Shown here piece after piece: positions 34,560-35,423 of a stretch of DNA of 35,423 nucleotides (positions are counted from its first letter, which is position 1; the number at the start of each line of letters is the position of its first letter). A program made the translations under genes and the position numbers. Source of the DNA: JAVBNT01 sp031551355. Its GTDB lineage: Bacteria > Vulcanimicrobiota > CADAWZ01. Location of the stretch: assembly GCA_031551355.1 (NCBI GenBank), contig JAVBNT010000049.1, positions 1 through 35,423 of the forward strand, given 5' to 3'. The notes beneath the pieces were generated by a model. The model ran no database searches. It was not told the origin of the DNA and saw only the letters and a list, made by a program, of their open reading frames with translations.

Positions 34560-34708
34560 GCTAAGGCAAACCGGATTTCGACGAGCGAGGCGCAGCGGGA
34601 CTGCGGTGCCTCCCAGGAATTAGCGAAAAACCACCCCGCCGCTATGCGGCACCCCTCCAAAGGATGGGAATTTATTAAAATCCAAATCAATTGAAACAGG
34701 CGGAGATG
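34560..34708 (+). repeat. R2 repeat, copy b
   Basis: A 149-bp copy of the repeat at 29100-29261. Directly after it, a new R2 left end begins (GCTAAGGAAAAACAG, GACGAGTGAG), giving a partial tandem. No reading frame is conserved between the copies. Confidence 0.75.
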
Positions 34709-34810
34709 CTAAGGAAAAACAGATTTCGACGAGTGAGTCGTAGTCTTTCCTACGGCGTAACGAGCGAACATCTTTTTTTACGACGCAGGTCCGCCTGTTT
34801 CAATTGATTT
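34684..34810. repeat. Long inverted repeat at the A2M stop codon
   Basis: Perfect 21-bp arms (34684-34704 and 34790-34810, starting AAATCAATTGAAACAGGCGG) enclose 85 bp with further imperfect pairing. The right arm reaches 2 bp into the stop codon (34809-34811) of the repaired A2M frame. Transcribed from the minus strand it would form a long hairpin just after the stop, so it may act as a terminator or mRNA 3'-end stabiliser. Confidence 0.75.
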
Positions 34811-35423
34811 ATTTGACGGTGAGGAGGTAGCTGTCACTATGTCCCCCAAACTCCGGCGCATACATACATTCAATTTTAGCCAGGCCGCTCTGATAAGCGC
34901 CTTTATGAACTGTCCGCAATGGATATTCATTACATAAGTGCCTTTCGGAAGCTTGGATATATAAAAATGAGTCGATGAATCTTTGATAGATTCATAATAA
35001 TAAAACGGCGAATGCTTATAACCGGAAAGAACATTTACCGGCTCGATACCGCTGCCGCGTTCATCACTAAGATGGACGTATTCAAAATCACGGTCGGCAC
35101 GGATCTCAATGCGAACTTTCAAGAGATCGCCCGGTTTCAGCGGTGACTCAAGTTTGGCGACAGATTTCAAAACCGGTCCCGATTTGGTATTTTCCTGGAG
35201 GAACAGTTCTTTTTTGACATTCAGCGGCTGGGCACCGTGAGGCGTAACCTTGCCGATATCTTCAAGATACTGCCAGTAAACGCCGCCCCAGGCAATACCG
35301 CTGTCGGTCTTTTTAACTTTAATGTCACCAAACGAGTTTTTAACCTCATCACCGGCAAAACGTTTTTCATAAAAACCTGTACCCTGTTCAATCTTATCGG
35401 GCTTTACAGTCACATCACCGCCA
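34778..35423 (-). CDS. C-terminal end of an A2M-family protein, partial and frameshifted
   Basis: The gene enters from the right edge, so only its last 205-215 codons are seen. The visible part is the receptor-type end of a bacterial A2M protein: PLNVKKELFL, LKPGDLLKVRIEIRADRDFEYVHL, GIEPVNVLSGYKHSPFYYYESIKD and KLPKGTYV. After GTYV (about 34931) the frame breaks: as written it ends at 34778 with unrelated residues. With one base restored there, the other frame reads NEYPLRTVHKGAYQSGLAK, IECMYAPEFGGHSDS and YLLTVK, then stops at 34809, the normal family ending. So a single-base loss, or a sequencing error, lies near 34931-34933. This is the only copy in the window with the C-terminal domain lacking in P1-P3. 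Confidence 0.85.
   Translation of the reverse strand, partial: GGDVTVKPDKIEQGTGFYEKRFAGDEVKNSFGDIKVKKTDSGIAWGGVYWQYLEDIGKVTPHGAQPLNVKKELFLQENTKSGPVLKSVAKLESPLKPGDLLKVRIEIRADRDFEYVHLSDERGSGIEPVNVLSGYKHSPFYYYESIKDSSTHFYISKLPKGTYVMNIHCGQFIKALIRAAWLKLNVCMRRSLGDIVTATSSPSNKSIETGGPAS

Overview
The window reads as chromosomal DNA of a Gram-negative bacterium. Several proteins carry lipobox signal peptides, the intergenic DNA is A+T-rich, and long alpha-2-macroglobulin (A2M) lipoproteins are present. A member of the Lentisphaerota or wider PVC group would fit the mix (A2M family, FIST-type hybrid kinase, DUF1893, dispersed palindromic repeats), but nothing here fixes the phylum and I hold this guess loosely. 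There is no rRNA, tRNA, CRISPR array, phage gene or transposase.

Layout. (1) 1-6908, minus strand: a housekeeping block of a ZnuA-like lipoprotein, recJ, rel (ppGpp synthetase/hydrolase) and dtd. recJ-rel-dtd is a familiar neighbourhood, but here a short inverted-repeat element and a hairpin terminator separate rel from dtd. (2) 7173-9397, plus strand: a small operon of a secreted TPR protein, a stand-alone cyclic-nucleotide-binding domain and a DUF1893 protein, behind a clear promoter with a 12-bp palindrome on its -35 box. (3) 9429-12219: a TerD-domain protein (minus) and three tandem paralogues of a two-helix membrane protein (plus), the third of which has lost its obvious start signals. 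(4) 12250-18824: a FIST-GAF-PAS-histidine kinase-receiver hybrid and asnA (minus), then a LysE-type exporter divergent from an XRE-cupin regulator, with operator-like repeats between them, and an HExxH putative metallopeptidase downstream of the regulator. (5) 19178-20529: two more tandem two-helix membrane proteins. (6) 20536-35423, minus strand: an A2M array. The end of one A2M gene, apparently frameshifted, enters from the right edge. It is followed by three tandem 1376-1404-residue A2M-like lipoproteins that all stop after the same domain and lack the C-terminal half of the family. One small secreted protein (33562-34221, plus) sits inside the array.

The A2M array is the most unusual part. 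The three long paralogues share nearly identical ends, while an internal segment of 182-207 residues, where the bait-region part of A2M proteins is expected, differs strongly between them. Nucleotide-level identities at gene ends, a shared upstream block and repeats abutting stop codons suggest recent duplication or gene conversion. The gene-free stretches around the array hold two families of dispersed repeats.
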